Counted from the stretch's first letter, positions 10,401 through 21,491 are shown. The stretch is DNA of 64,000 nucleotides from Diphasiastrum complanatum (GCA_029204225.1 CM055095.1:16448442-16512441); one strand, 5' to 3'. Numbers and translations: made by a program. Notes: generated by a model not told the origin, from the sequence alone.

Positions 10401-11374
10401 TACTCATTTATGTAGATGACATCATCATTAGTGGAAATAGTGTTGATGGTATTGAAAAAATCAAGATAGATCTATCCTTAGAGTTCAAGATGGTAGATCT
10501 AGGGTGTCTTCAATTCATCTTAGGCATAGAAGTACTTAGAGGGTCTGATTTTATCTTTATAAGTCAAGTAAACTATGCTCAGAGTCTTTTGAAGAAGTTT
10601 AAGATGGAAGTATGCAAAAGTTTTGACACACCAATGGAGCAAGATGTAAAAGTGCCAAATGAAGATGATGAAAGATCCTTCATGGACATCACTTTGTTTA
10701 GGCAGCTTATAGGTTCCTTAATGTGGATCACTATAAATAGACCAGATCTTAGCTTTAGTGTATGTAGGTTGAGCCAATCCATGCAAAAGCCATTGAATAT
10801 CCATTGGAAAAAGGCTAAGAGGATTCTAAGATACATCTCGGGTACATTGGATTTTGGGATTCTATATAGAGGAGATGTGATTAACCTTCATGCATTTAGT
10901 GATTCAGATTTTACAGGGGACAAGAGGGATAGGAAATCAACAAGTGCCTATTCAACTTTCATAGGAGAAGGTGTGGTTTCATGGCTTTCAAAAAAGCAAG
11001 AAACTATATCTCTATCTTCAACCGAGGCCGAGTACAAAGCTTTGACAACCACTACAAAGGAGGTACTTTGGATCAAGAGATTATTGGTGGAACTAAAGAT
11101 CATGGATTCAGAGGAGGCACCAATCATCTACAATGACAATATATCAGCCCAACACCTTGCGTCTAACCCAATCTTCCATGCAAGATCTAAGCACATTGAG
11201 ATATGCCATCACTTTGTGAGAGAAATGGTGCAAGCCAAGGAGATTGCTTTGGAGCATGTTCCAAGCAATGAATGTGTAGCTGATCTACTTACTAAACCAC
11301 TTCAAAAGACACCTTTTATGAAGTTCAGATCATCACTTGGAGTGATTAGTAAAGCAATGATTGAACCAAGCTAG
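7409..11374 (+). CDS. Ty1/copia gag-pol polyprotein
   Basis: One open frame of 1321 residues. Gag holds the zinc knuckle CYYCSKMGHYASEC from residue 255. The protease site is WWIDSGAS (Asp 313). The integrase has an HHCC segment (HKRLGH to CEAC) and then the catalytic core. The first catalytic Asp, in the LIHSDVH-type motif, is Asn at residue 510 (LIHSNVH). The second is Asp 572 in RSDNGGE and the Glu is 608 in GVAERRNRT. Reverse transcriptase has YVDD at 1001-1004, and RNase H motifs follow (STEAEY near 1205). The protein would form virus-like particles and copy element RNA. The Asn at 510 should abolish integration by this copy. The start ATG at 7409 gives the gag N-terminus MASTNAYLLD, matching the related copy at 54951. 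Confidence 0.96.
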   Translation: MASTNAYLLDTNERLNKTNYSIWKVRMESIMIMQDLMEIVNGNEGEPIHPQEKAKYIKRCNVALHCIKMNVANELLRELGDCTSAQDAWETLQKVYESKNQTRMLALKNQIYRNYQKKGESAHTFVLRVKELNKELAFIGDPIKDEELVQLILNGLSFEFDNFVQGYAIMGKLPILEELQGTLMAEESRRSQMQERMDRLSIQGGDDQALFTKGKGKSKGKGSTFKKSTKLEDQEGPPNASPSTTKVKDKSKVKCYYCSKMGHYASECFKRKQDQSQANMSKEEEEESSHEDSLRMSIFSSTSFKGEDPWWIDSGASSHMTSKREFFSSLLSYDGPIKSIYTANDEACKIEGVGSIPLCLGSSKKINIEGVLYIPTITKNLLSVGQMVDNGFNIDFASNECFIKKKGKIVAKGTRLGKLYKLDAFVDTNVVMLAEKSKISTFTLWHKRLGHVNSGSMEAMIKEEYALGLPRSIGKEDKVCEACALSKAHKKVFPNSITKSSHHLELIHSNVHIASTKSNGGSSMFLTFIDDYSRYCWVFLLSFKSQVFDTFVKFKLFVKKHHNHSIKILRSDNGGEVISNEFKAFCEEEGIKKETSCPYTPQQNGVAERRNRTLCECSKALRLDACLSKSFWGESLVCANYLMNRVSCKAIEGKTPYEMLYGKKPNLNHLKVFGCTCYVHVPLETRTKEDPSSTRGIMLGYASSSKGYKVYLPSLNKFVVSRDVIFDEHHMHMLEEGSSAPTIKKKMAEEQDLGFEEELMEEQAPNPPITPRRSSRAKVEPSRLTYQGKGQQVEGISSTSYALSSFEEPSNVEDALNSKEWYKAMLDEYDALIENETWLLVERPQRNVIGCKWVFKLKLNANGSVNKHKARLVAKGYAQERGIDYEETFAPVAKMVTIRLIIALASHFGWILCQMDVSNAFLNGFLEEDIYMEQPQGFIKHGMENKVCHLQRSIYGLKQASRSWNSRLHCYLISLSFVQSEYDPTLYSKFDDVGIVLLLIYVDDIIISGNSVDGIEKIKIDLSLEFKMVDLGCLQFILGIEVLRGSDFIFISQVNYAQSLLKKFKMEVCKSFDTPMEQDVKVPNEDDERSFMDITLFRQLIGSLMWITINRPDLSFSVCRLSQSMQKPLNIHWKKAKRILRYISGTLDFGILYRGDVINLHAFSDSDFTGDKRDRKSTSAYSTFIGEGVVSWLSKKQETISLSSTEAEYKALTTTTKEVLWIKRLLVELKIMDSEEAPIIYNDNISAQHLASNPIFHARSKHIEICHHFVREMVQAKEIALEHVPSNECVADLLTKPLQKTPFMKFRSSLGVISKAMIEPS

Positions 11375-11388
11375 ATAGTGAGGAGGAG
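11375..11388 (+). promoter_or_regulatory. Polypurine tract before 3' LTR
   Basis: The sequence after the stop codon is rich in purines (GTGAGGAGGAG) and runs directly into the TG of the right LTR. This is where plus-strand DNA synthesis is primed in LTR retrotransposons. Confidence 0.8.
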
Positions 11389-12070
11389 TGTTAAAAATTC
11401 ACAATTCTAGCTTGACTAGTTTTGGTCATATGACTTGTAAATAGTTAGATGGTCATGATGTGGCTTGTCACACGTGCCAAATAGCATAGGATTCCATTCA
11501 TAAGGATGTTCTCAAGTAGACCTAAGTGTTAGAACCTTTGGAATGAGTCCAAATTATGCTTAAATACAAGGGAGAAAAAATAGGAGCTATTTTTGGTAAT
11601 TTTTGCATTGTTGAGGGATCTCCAAGATTCCAACCCTAACTTGGTAGGGATGAAAGATCCACCAAAATTAGCATTAGGGATAGGTTTAGGGCTACTCATA
11701 CCTGCCCAAAACCGTGATGGATCATGTATATATAGGTGATGATATCTCACCAAAATCAATCAAGCAATTTCATGTTTTTTCTCTCATAATGGTGCAATTG
11801 CTCTCTATGTTCATAATTGTTTGAGTACTTGTGATTACTAATGATTATAGGATTGAATGTAGGTCTGGTGTACAGTACTCAGACTGTGGGAGGCCGTACT
11901 TTCACACGTGTGAAGCCTTCTTCAAGGATTTGGGCCATTTAGTGAGGTTCAAGCATAGATTTTTGATGGATTTTGATGGTTCAACTTGTCCTAATCTTAT
12001 GAAATCATAATCTATTGTTTCCCTCATCATTTCAAGTGTTTTAGGATCCTTATTTGCTGTAATTTTTACA
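11389..12070 (+). repeat. Ty1/copia 3' LTR
   Basis: This LTR is 682 bp, the same length as the 5' LTR, with the same ends and about 99% identity. CACACGTGTG lies at 11903-11912. The duplicated ATAAT follows at once. Confidence 0.97.
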
Positions 12071-12075
12071 ATAAT
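12071..12075. repeat. Target-site duplication ATAAT, right
   Basis: This is the right copy of the five bases at 5921-5925. Removing the copia element and one copy restores the reading frame of the interrupted CACTA exon. Confidence 0.95.
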
Positions 12076-13811
12076 GTCTATGAGCATCATGATATGGAAG
12101 AACACACTGAACATGATAGCGAATCATTTATTAACGCCGAGGAAAAAAAAATTGAGAGAAGAATCAAACACACCATTATATCCTAGAGCAAAGACATCAC
12201 ATTTGGCCGCTTCGTTGCTTATATTGAACCTCCAAGCAAAATATAAATGGAGTGATACAAGTGTTACAACCTTATTTGGGTAAATAAGATTGAGATTTTT
12301 TTTAAAAATTAAATAGATGTGTTGTTCAAGTTAAATGTTTTAGTTGGCTAAATGATCTTTTATTTTATATTATGAAAATTAATTTCATTATGTACAAGTT
12401 ATTGCGCAAACTACTCCCAGAAGGAAACACTATGTTAGAGACAAGAGGTGAGGCACGAAAAATGTTGAGTACAATGGGAATGGACTACACATAGCATCAT
12501 GCTTGTCCAAAAAGATTGGATCTTATATCGTGGTGAGTATCGAGGGTTAAAAGCTTGTCCTATATGCGATACTCCTCGATATCGAGATGACTTACAAGGG
12601 ACCACTATCCCATGCAAGGTGTTACGACACTTTCCAATAATTCCACGATTGCAACGATTGTTTCGTTGCAAGTCTCTTGCAGAACTTGTGAATTGGCATG
12701 CTAGTCATCGTTCTTCGGATGAGATCATGAGAGTACCCTCAGACTCTCCTGCATGGAAACACATTGACAAAGAATATCCATGTTTCGCAAGTGAAACAAG
12801 AAATATAAGATTTGGACTTGCAACAGACGGGGTTAACCCCTTTGGAAAAATGTCAAGCATGTGGTCTACTTGGCCAGTGGTGTTGGTCAACTATAACATT
12901 CCACCTTGGGTAAGCATAAAAAAAGGACATCTCATGCTAGCACTTCTGATTCCTAGAAAACATAAAGTAAAAAATATATATAACTACTTTGCACCATTGA
13001 TTGAGAAACTAGAACTACTATGGAATGGAGTCCAAGCATATGACATCTCACGTCCACTTCAAGACAAAACATTTTTGTTGCGTGCGATGTTAATGTGGAC
13101 TATGCATGACTATCCAGGATTGGGCGATTGTTCAGGTGACTATAAAATGAAATCATTTGTCATGTTTGTATATTTATTTTTTATGCATGCAATATTTATG
13201 CTTTAAAAAAATTCTATTAATAACACGAATTGGATTTGATTCTTTTAGGTTTTACAACTTCTGGATATCACACGTGTCTCATTTGTCGACCAAATATTGA
13301 TGCTCGCCACTCACGTCATTTAAAAAAAGTTGTGTATGAAAATCATCACAAGTACTTGCATGATGAAAGTCATCCATTTAGAAATGCTCATAGAAGAGGC
13401 TTTGGAGGAAGATCAAAAACAAGAATGCCTCCAAAGAGAATGTCCGTGGCAGATTGGCACAAATTTTGGATTGAATCCAAGACTAAGCCAATCAATGGTA
13501 TGAAAAGACTATCCATCTTTCATTGTTTACCATATTGGAATAACCTTTTGATCAATCACTTGCTTGATCCTATGCACATATTCAAAAATGTGGGTGAATC
13601 AATATGGAAACACTTGGTGGGCGACAAAGACAGTATTTCTGCCAGGCATGATCTACAAGAATCAAAAAGAAAAAAAGAGTATTGGCCAAAATTATGTACT
13701 GATGGAAATACCTATAATATTCCAAGGGCCCCTTGGATTCTTACGAAAGAAGAGTATAAGTACGTACGGTCAGTCATTTGCGAGATGAGAACACCAACGG
13801 GTTTTGTCTAA
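12076..13811 (+). pseudogene. CACTA tnp2 transposase core (Transposase_21)
   Basis: This holds the recognisable tnp2 region. PLYPRAKTSHLAAS and KWSDTSVTTL come first, then LLRKLLPEGNTM, a CPIC motif and a long block with SSDEIMRVPSDSPAWKHID, IRFGLATDGVNPFG, WPVVLVNYNIPPW and LMLALLIP. After the intron at 13136-13248 it continues FTTSGYHTCLIC and LPYWNNLLINHLLDPMHIFKN. These are hallmark motifs of plant En/Spm transposases, which cut and paste the element between its CACTA ends. Defects visible here are one extra base in the A-tract near 12145, a TAG near 12492, one extra base in the A-tract near 12508, and a frame change near 13811. The intron near 12280-12398 is only approximate. Confidence 0.9.
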
Positions 13812-14540
13812 AATCTCACGATTGGTTGAAGATGGTTGAGTACATATTTCCGATGTGCATTCGTGGCTGTCTAATTGATCAACTTCGTGATGCCATTTAC
13901 AAATTAGCCTCCATTGTCAGGTACTTAATTTTTTTTGTTTACTTCGATATCTTATGAAATTTTGTGTTTTTTTTCTAATACAAGTTTGAAAAAATAATAT
14001 GAACGTACTAAAATCTAGTTATACTACAAACATGATTTAGATGGATGTGTGATAAGGATATTCATGAGATAGACGTGTAAACAAAACAAGAAGATATGGT
14101 GGAGGTTGTATGTATGCTTGAGAGGGATTTTCCAACTTCTATCCTAGACATACAGGTGCATCTGCTTGTGCACTTGGTCCAAGAAGTTGGTATTGCCTGT
14201 CTTGTGCACTCAAGGTATAATACACTTGAATTTGATTTTAGTAGTTTCAATAAATGTAGTGTGATTCTTTTAAATTATAAATATCAAAACGTTCTCATTG
14301 ATGTGTTAAAATTTTCTATAGGTGGATGTTTTTCTTGGAGAGATTCATGAAAGTACTGAAAGATTTTGTGCGTCAGAAGGCAAGGCCAGAGGGAAGCATG
14401 TCAGAGGGATGGTTAGTGCAAGAATCTCTATTGTTACCAAAGTTTTGTTTCAAATAGATCCATCTGCTCCACGACTATGGCATGATGAGAAAAACAATGA
14501 GGTGAAAGGTGAAAAACCTCAAGGTATGGGTAGTCTTTAA
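13812..14540 (+). pseudogene. CACTA transposase, DUF4218-like region
   Basis: Three exons (to 13920, 14041-14214, 14322 onward) encode KSHDWLKMVEYIFPMCIRG, VCMLERDFPTSILDIQVHLL and WMFFLERFMKVLKDFVRQKA. This order matches DUF4218, which follows tnp2 in plant CACTA proteins. The first exon is entered through a frameshift. A TAA near 14079 and a TAG near 14454 interrupt the reading, and the segment DPSAPRLWHDEKNNEVKG is in another frame. A related segment, WMFFLEQSMKALKGFVRQRA, is encoded on the minus strand at 59966-60404. Confidence 0.85.
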
Positions 14541-14589
14541 AAAATGACACCTAGTTTGAGAAAAAAGATTTCAACCTTCATGCTATATA

Positions 14590-15054
14590 ATTTAGGAGTA
14601 ATGGATAAACGGTTGGAATTATATGAAGAAGAAAAAAGAAGAAGGTATTGACTAGAAATCGACACCGACGCAATAGGCGTAGAGGTCAAGCTACACCTTC
14701 ACATGATCTTGAGCCATTGCCCAACCAATGCACTATAGACTGGATGGTTGATACACTTCAACAAGCAAGATCAAAGGGACAATTCATATCTGACACAGAA
14801 TGGGAACTTGCAAGAGGATGTGATTGGAAGGTTTGTCTATAACTCTTTTTTTTTTAAGTGAACAATTTTAATTTGTACGATGATTGATTATTGTTTTAAT
14901 TATAATCAACATGTGACAGTATCAAAAGTATAGTGCAATGTGGGCATATGGTCGTCATCATTGCATTGAATCAATTGATATGAAACGACGAACTTATGAT
15001 TGTGGTGTGACTTGTTTAGGGTATTTGGAGAGGTTATGAGATATTGATCCGGAT
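14590..15054 (+). pseudogene. CACTA transposase C-terminal exons
   Basis: The first part reads RLELYEEEKRRR and then RNRHRRNRRRGQ and TIDWMVDTLQQARSKGQ up to a donor at 14831. After the acceptor at 14919 come YQKYSAMWAYGRHH and RRTYDCGVTC, then a stop at about 15039. The minus-strand copy at 59.5-60.1 kb has parallel segments (NLLYEEAKARRQ, MYDCGVMANF) and then a DUF4216-like domain, which is missing here. This copy is therefore truncated at its 3' end near 15054. Confidence 0.8.
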
Positions 15055-15958
15055 TCCTCAATGGTATCTCATAAATTTCAAATCGAAAACCCTTAAAAGT
15101 TATTTCTCTTTTTATTTAAACCTCTACTTTTTAGAAATTTCTTAAATATGAGACAATTGGATTGAGATTCATATAATTCCTTCCAGTGTAGAGCTAGGTT
15201 CTGAAGGACTGTTAAAATTATATGAACTTATGCTTCCATTTCAGTTTTGTGAATATAGCTCAAGAATCAATTGATGTTTTCAACTAATTAAGTGGAATTT
15301 AGACTTCCTAAGCCCAATTGATTATCTCTATTTGATAGTTGATTATTGAGAGTAATGTTTCTATCACTCGGGATAAGATATTTTATGATTTTGAGAAAAA
15401 ATTCCGGTTTGTAATAGTATTGGATACTTCTTACTAACTTTTTTTGAATCTTTGATATCTTATACGTTGTCTCCTGAGAACTTTTTAATTGAAATTATGG
15501 AATTTCTTAAAAGGGGGATAGAAAATGATAGGAATATGAATTTCATGGGATCAACCAGTTGCATAGATTTCTTTTGTGGAATCTAGTATGTCTGCAACTA
15601 TCCTGTGGGAATAGAGGTTTTCTCTAGTGACTGTTTTGAATAATCTGGAACTAGAGGAGTTTTGGGAGGTTTGAGCTGTTAGATATTCATGATTATGGAT
15701 AGTGGTTAAGATTCCATTGATTGGATCAGATGAGATAAAGCTTTGATCTTAACCTTATGTCCAAAGATGTCTATATAAGTCGGCCTAATCTAGGTTTGTG
15801 CACTAAGATCTGAAGTAGGTTGATTGGTTGAAGAAATTATATTGGTAAAAGTATGATGGTTGGAAAACTTGTGATGTGGAATTATTCACTTCAGAGATTT
15901 CCCATATATGTTATTTACTCATGAGAAATAGAGTTCTTTTGTAGCTGAGTTACAAGAT
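15055..15958. other. No supported gene
   Basis: AT-rich sequence with stops in all frames. I recognise nothing. It separates the truncated CACTA 3' end from the repeated block at 15959. Confidence 0.5.
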
Positions 15959-17320
15959 TCTCAGTGATATATGTGAGTAACATATGTGGATTTGGAGGAA
16001 TTTGCCAGATAAGGACATATGTGTTAATGTATTGGGTCATAGTGAGATTATTCTCATATGTGCACGATTAATCTTTTTTGGATCTACTATGTATTCCTGG
16101 TTACTAAGGTAATCTGGTGCACTTAACCTAGTCGTTGAACATAGACATATGATCAAGTATTGTGTTTGACAATTACTTGCAAAGCTAACAGATCTATTCT
16201 GATAGATCTATTGGTTACTTTAAAAAATGATTTGGATAAGGATCTAAATTTGGTGTTGTACATGTACAATTAAGAGCTGCACCTAGACATTTAAGATTTC
16301 TAAATCATGGGCAATTAGCTTGAGTAGTTGATTTACTCCTAAGGAAGTTAATTGGTAAAGCGGACAGTGTGAAGAGAATTCACCGAAAACTGTTTGTTTT
16401 GTGTGTATTGCTTGTAAGACACATAATTTATGAGTCATTCGGATTCATCAAGGAATGGTGTGCATAGGATACCAAATTTTTGGATGAGTATTTCTTAGTT
16501 TAGAATTAAACTTGATTCATTAGTGATAGTATCCCTGCGAGCTCAATTGGATACCGGATTCTAATGGTTCCAAGAATAATAAACTGAATTTTGGGAATTC
16601 AGCAGAACTTTGGATTCCCTAAATGTTGTTCTAGGAGATTGTATAAAGTTTATATTGTTAAAGACGAATGTTATAAAGGTCTTTAATTACTTGGTTGATT
16701 GTAGAATTCGGAACTCATAATCTGGTTAAGAATCGGGTTGGATGAATATTCTTGAAATCCAAAAATTTTCCTTGTGGAAAAGATTTCAGAATGATTCTTT
16801 TATTTCCTGAGTTGTATGTTGTAGATATAATCCAGTATCTTTCAATGACTAAGTATGGTTTTGGAATCCTGTAAATTATGATTGACAAATCATAAGATTC
16901 TAAATATTTATGATTGATGGATCATAAATTGATACTTAGAGGTCATTCAAAGCTTATAAGGAAATGTCAGGATTCTAAGATAATGAGTAATTCTTGATCA
17001 ATTGGGTGAGTCAGGGATTTAGATCTATTGGTTGAACTCTAAATTTCTTTACTCCATGGGGCACATACTTCAGATTGTGTGGATCTCACAGGCATTTTCA
17101 TTAAGTAATTGCTTACTTATGAGGAATTTGCTTACCTTCCATATTGTAGTCTATAAGTGCTTGTGTACAAATTTCAGTCAATATCTCCAGATTTATAGGA
17201 GACAGTTAAATCTGTTGAGATACAGATAGTTGCTGATTTCTGGCATATGGTGCAAGAAATGAGGCTATTAACTCGTTAGAGTAGTTGTAGCACTCTGGAT
17301 CGAGTTATAATTGTCTGAGA
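15959..17320 (+). repeat. Dispersed non-coding block, copy 1
   Basis: This block is collinear with 21976-23700. Shared landmarks include GTGAGTAACATATGTGG, TGGGTCATAGTGAGATTATT, TGTGCACGATTAATCTT, GTGCACTTAACCTAGTCG and GGATCTCACAGRCATT. Copies have many substitutions and indels. No domain can be read in it. Here it lies upstream of a gypsy pol end and LTR. At 21976 it lies downstream of an LTR start. Confidence 0.8.
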
Positions 17321-17429
17321 CTTGATGGATCTCCTAGAGATTTTAGATGACTGAATTGTGTGTATTTTTGAATATTTGGATATTCAAAGAATATTTGTAC
17401 CAAGAAGCATTATTTTTTGCAAAATATTG

Positions 17430-17763
17430 AAATGGAATTTCTTCAGCTTTCGGATTTGATTTCTGAAATAAAGTAAAATCATCCAGTGTTTCATGTAATT
17501 GGGATTACATAAAGGTGATGAATTTTTTTGGATAAGATCAACCCATTTGGAAGATTTATAGCTTAGTGTATCTTTTGGAATTTGAGTTAGTATTCATGAG
17601 TAGAGGCAAGCAATTGAAGAATTGTTGCATCCTTGATTACTTATTTGGATGGAAAGGTCAGACTAAGAATAATGGTTCATGGGTAAGACTTGAAAGCTTA
17701 CGAAATAGTTTCATGTTTTTTTTTTTCTATTTTGAGAACATAACTTGTTTAAGGGAGGAATAA
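17430..17763 (+). pseudogene. Ty3/gypsy pol C-terminus with chromodomain-like end
   Basis: The frame 17566-17763 reads CCILDYLFGWKGQTKNNGSW and then a segment ending CLREE. A short upstream piece, SSVSCNW, corresponds to the HPVFHVS motif seen after gypsy integrases. The ILD...WKG...SW pattern followed by a final acidic EE just before the purine tract AAGGGAGGAA fits the chromodomain end of chromovirus-type Ty3/gypsy pol. The rest of pol is missing, because sequence upstream is the dispersed block. Assignment is by motif order only. Confidence 0.55.
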
Positions 17764-18238
17764 TGTTACGACCATATTCAGCTAAGGACATGGAATAGTC
17801 CTGATATGGTAGACCGGCCCTTCCAATGCTCGAGATTATTGGTCATGCCTGAATTTTATTCCACGTCAAGGCCTGTTAGTGACTAATGACCTTGAGAGGA
17901 CCCAGACACTCTAATTGAGACATATGGAGTAGTACATGTACATGTGACTGATATAAGCAAAATGTATGCATGAAAAGTTGTGATCTATTTATAGTTGACC
18001 TGCATGGAAAGTGCATGGGCTCATGCACATGATCCTACTCTCTATATATTGAGGTAGAGATTATCCCGGTCTAGGTTACCTGTAGAGCTCTTTTCCTCTT
18101 GCTATCACATGACATGGCTTGGGGGCTAGATCCAGGAGGAAAATCTAGGAATCTAGGATTGGTTGGGTGGTTTTGCTCCATAGTCTCTATTGTGTTTTTC
18201 TATCCTCATCTTAGGGGTCTTCCCTAATGGTCTTTACA
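17764..18238 (+). repeat. Ty3/gypsy LTR (short form)
   Basis: It begins TGTTACGACC right after the purine tract at 17751-17760. Its first 200 bp parallel 21492-21700. Its last 230 bp (TCATGCACA..GAC, CATGGCTTGGGGGCTAGATC, GGATTGGTTGGGTGGTTT) parallel 23765-24020. The right end is approximate because a copia reverse-transcriptase relic joins within a few bases. Confidence 0.7.
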
Positions 18239-19550
18239 GACACCAAGTGGATCTTCCAGCTGAAGCTCAATCCATATGGTTCAACAACCAGATGGAAAGC
18301 TCGTCTAGTCGTCAAAGGTTACGAACAAAGCTATGGGATTGACTACACTGAGACATATAGTCCAGTCACAAGACTTCAGTCAATTCGATCTTTCTCCGCC
18401 TTCATAGTTGTCAAAGATCTGGTAGTACACTAGATGGATGTTCAGACAACCTTTCAGAATGGATATATACAAGAAGACATCTACATCAATTCACCTGAAG
18501 GTTACGTCCTTCAAGGCCAAGAACACAAAGTATGTAAGCTGCAGAAAGCTCTCTATGGGCTAAAGCAAGCTCCAAGGGCTTGGTTTGATAGAATCAATCG
18601 ATTCTTGTTGCAGCATGACTTCATCCCGAACTCTGCTGACTCTAATGTTTATATCAAATAGAGAGGCTCAAACTATGTCATAATAGCTCTATACGTTGAT
18701 GACTCACTGATCATCAACAATTTGAATTGGTTACTTCATGAGACGGAGACCCTTTTGTCAAAGGAATTCGAAATGACTGATTCAGGCCCTGTGCACTACC
18801 TTCTAGGAATCGAGATAACAAGAGGCAGAGCAAAGAGAAGTATCACATTAAGTCAAGAAAGGTATCTAACCAATGTACTCTATAGGTATGGCATGGAAAA
18901 ATGCAAGTCAATAGACTCGCCTATGGACCCGAAATTCAAACTGTCAAAGGATATTTGTCCGAAAACTTATGTAGAGAAGAAACAGATGTGCAACTACCCC
19001 TATCAGTTGATAGTCGGATCGATCATGTATGCCATGATCTAGCATTTACAGTCAACACATTGTCACAGTTTATGTCAAATCCTAGCCTACCTCACTGGAA
19101 GGCTCTACTCAGAGTACTAAGATACATTCAAGCCACTAAGCACTATGCTTTGTGTTATAATGGAAATACAGAGGATGCTTTGACATTACTTACTTATTCT
19201 GAATCTGACTGGGCTGGTCATGTGGACACAAGAAAATCCACATCTGGCTATTTTTGCTTTCTAGCAGGAGGACCCATCTCATAGAATAGTTGAAAGCAGA
19301 AATGCATTTCTTTTTCCTCCACAGAATTAGAATATGTCGCAGCTACCTCTGCAATGAAGGAAATTATCTGGCTCATAAGATTGCTTCAGGATCTTATGAT
19401 CTCTCAAATCAGTCCAACTATATTCTATTGCGACAATCAGAGCTGCTTTGCTCTATCTCTGAATCCACGAACTCACTCTAGAACTAAAAATATTGAAGTT
19501 CAATTTATGTAGCTTGCTAAATTTTATTCAGGATCTTAGGAGTTAAGCTT
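18227..19550 (+). pseudogene. Ty1/copia reverse transcriptase-RNase H relic
   Basis: Successive pieces read TKWIFQLKLNPYGS, GIDYTETYSPVTRLQSIR, MDVQTTFQNGYIQEDIYI, LYGLKQAPRAWFDRI, the catalytic YVDD near 18693, and then YSESDWAGHVDTRKSTSGYF and SSTELEYVAA of RNase H. In-frame TAG codons at 18431, 18659 and near 19282, plus a frameshift near 18960-19030, make it dead. Gag, protease and integrase are absent: the left edge is a direct join to a gypsy LTR. Sequence style differs from the intact copia at 7.4 kb (TRLQSIR, DWAGHVDTRKST), so it is a different copia lineage. Confidence 0.9.
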
Positions 19551-19557
19551 AAGGGGG

Positions 19558-20532
<975 letters not shown>

Positions 20533-20930
20533 AAAAAGATAGCACAAAAGAGTGTTCTATTATAGCAATAGCTTATACAAGTGTTATGGAAGGCCCACCT
20601 CCACTCCTATATATGCCAAGAGTGGTGGGCCTATGTTCTAATGTGCTCATGAGAATACTTAAGCTTAATGCTAACTAACTTCTAAAATGTCTTCTCTAAT
20701 TAAATGAAGTGCACTTAACTTAATGAACTTAGGATTTAAATCTTAAACTTAGACTTTCTAAGTTGAACTATTACAAATGGTTGTTTGTAATAGTTAAACT
20801 TCAATAGTAAAAAGGTCTAAATATAAGGTTTTCCTAGGCCTTTATTTGCTTTACTGATAGAATTTACTTGTGGGCTTTCAAAACACATGCCACAATAAAT
20901 TCTTAAACTTGAAAGACCAACTTGGGCTAA
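20533..20930. other. No supported gene
   Basis: AT-rich sequence containing an inverted pair around GGCCCACC...GGTGGGCC (20591-20632). Nothing else can be named. Confidence 0.4.
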
Positions 20931-20940
20931 CATAAGGGCT

Positions 20941-21486
20941 AACATGCATGATATGCAAGAAATGTTGCAATTGGCACTAATAGTATCCAAAGTGCTTAGG
21001 ACAAAGCAAAGCAGTATGCTGATCTTAAGAGATCTCCAAGAGGATTTAAAGTTGATGACTGGATATATTTTAGAATTTCAGAAGATTTTAGGACTATGCA
21101 TATCGAAAAGCATTATAAGTTGTCTACCCAATATCGTGGACTAGTTTGGATTATAAAGAAAATTGGCTCTTTAGCTTACAAACTTGAATCTTCAAAACAG
21201 GTATACTACTCATCCAGTGCTTCATGTAAGCAGCTAAATTATTTACATGAAGGTGATACAGTTGGAACAGATGAGGATCTTACCCACTTGGATGCTTTAT
21301 CGCTTAATGTACCTTTGGAACCAAAAAGAATACTCAGAAGTAGAGATAAACAATTGAGATATCATTCTATCTCTAAGTGCTTGATCTAATGGAAAAGATG
21401 TATTAAGGATGATGATTTATGAAAAAGAGTTGAAAGCGTAAAATTTTTTCGAGTCTAACTTTCATTTCTGAGGTCAGAACTAGTTC
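20941..21486 (+). pseudogene. Ty3/gypsy integrase C-terminus relic
   Basis: Pieces in two frames read KQYADLKRSPRGFKVDDWI, HYKLSTQYRG, then WIIKKIGSLAYKLESSKQ, followed by LHEGDTVGTDEDL and PLEPKRILRSRDKQL. The K-L-S-x-R-Y-x-G-P-x-x-I-x-K-I-G-x-x-A-Y-x-L pattern is the conserved C-terminal end of Ty3/gypsy integrase, and the tail matches the linker before a chromodomain. It ends at a purine tract before 21492. Several frame changes mark it as decayed. The upstream RT and integrase core are absent. Confidence 0.8.
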
Positions 21487-21491
21487 AAGGT

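Larger units (their letters stand above)
5926..12070 (+). mobile_element. Nearly intact Ty1/copia retrotransposon, nested in CACTA exon
   Basis: The element has two 682-bp LTRs beginning TGTTAAAAATTC and ending TAATTTTTACA, a leader of about 800 bp, one uninterrupted 1321-codon gag-pol frame, a purine tract before the right LTR and a 5-bp target duplication. By eye the LTRs differ at seven positions (about 1%), so the insertion is recent. It is in the same orientation as the CACTA gene. Internal domain order is gag, protease, integrase, RT, RNase H, as in Ty1/copia. Confidence 0.97.
3584..15054 (+). mobile_element. Degenerate CACTA (En/Spm) transposon with SET domain, interrupted by a copia element
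   Basis: A chain of exons on the plus strand has GT-AG junctions at 3616/3720, 3872/3984, 4114/4212, 13136/13248, 13921/14040, 14215/14321 and 14831/14919. It encodes, in order, a basic N-terminus, a Cys-rich segment, a histidine/proline repeat, a SET domain, a serine/acidic exon, a tnp2 transposase core, a DUF4218-like region and a C-terminal tail. Tnp2 followed by DUF4218 is diagnostic of plant CACTA elements. Several single-base frameshifts and stop codons show the copy is dead. The terminal CACTA repeats were not found, so the given limits are coding limits only. The copia element at 5926-12070 splits it. Confidence 0.85.
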
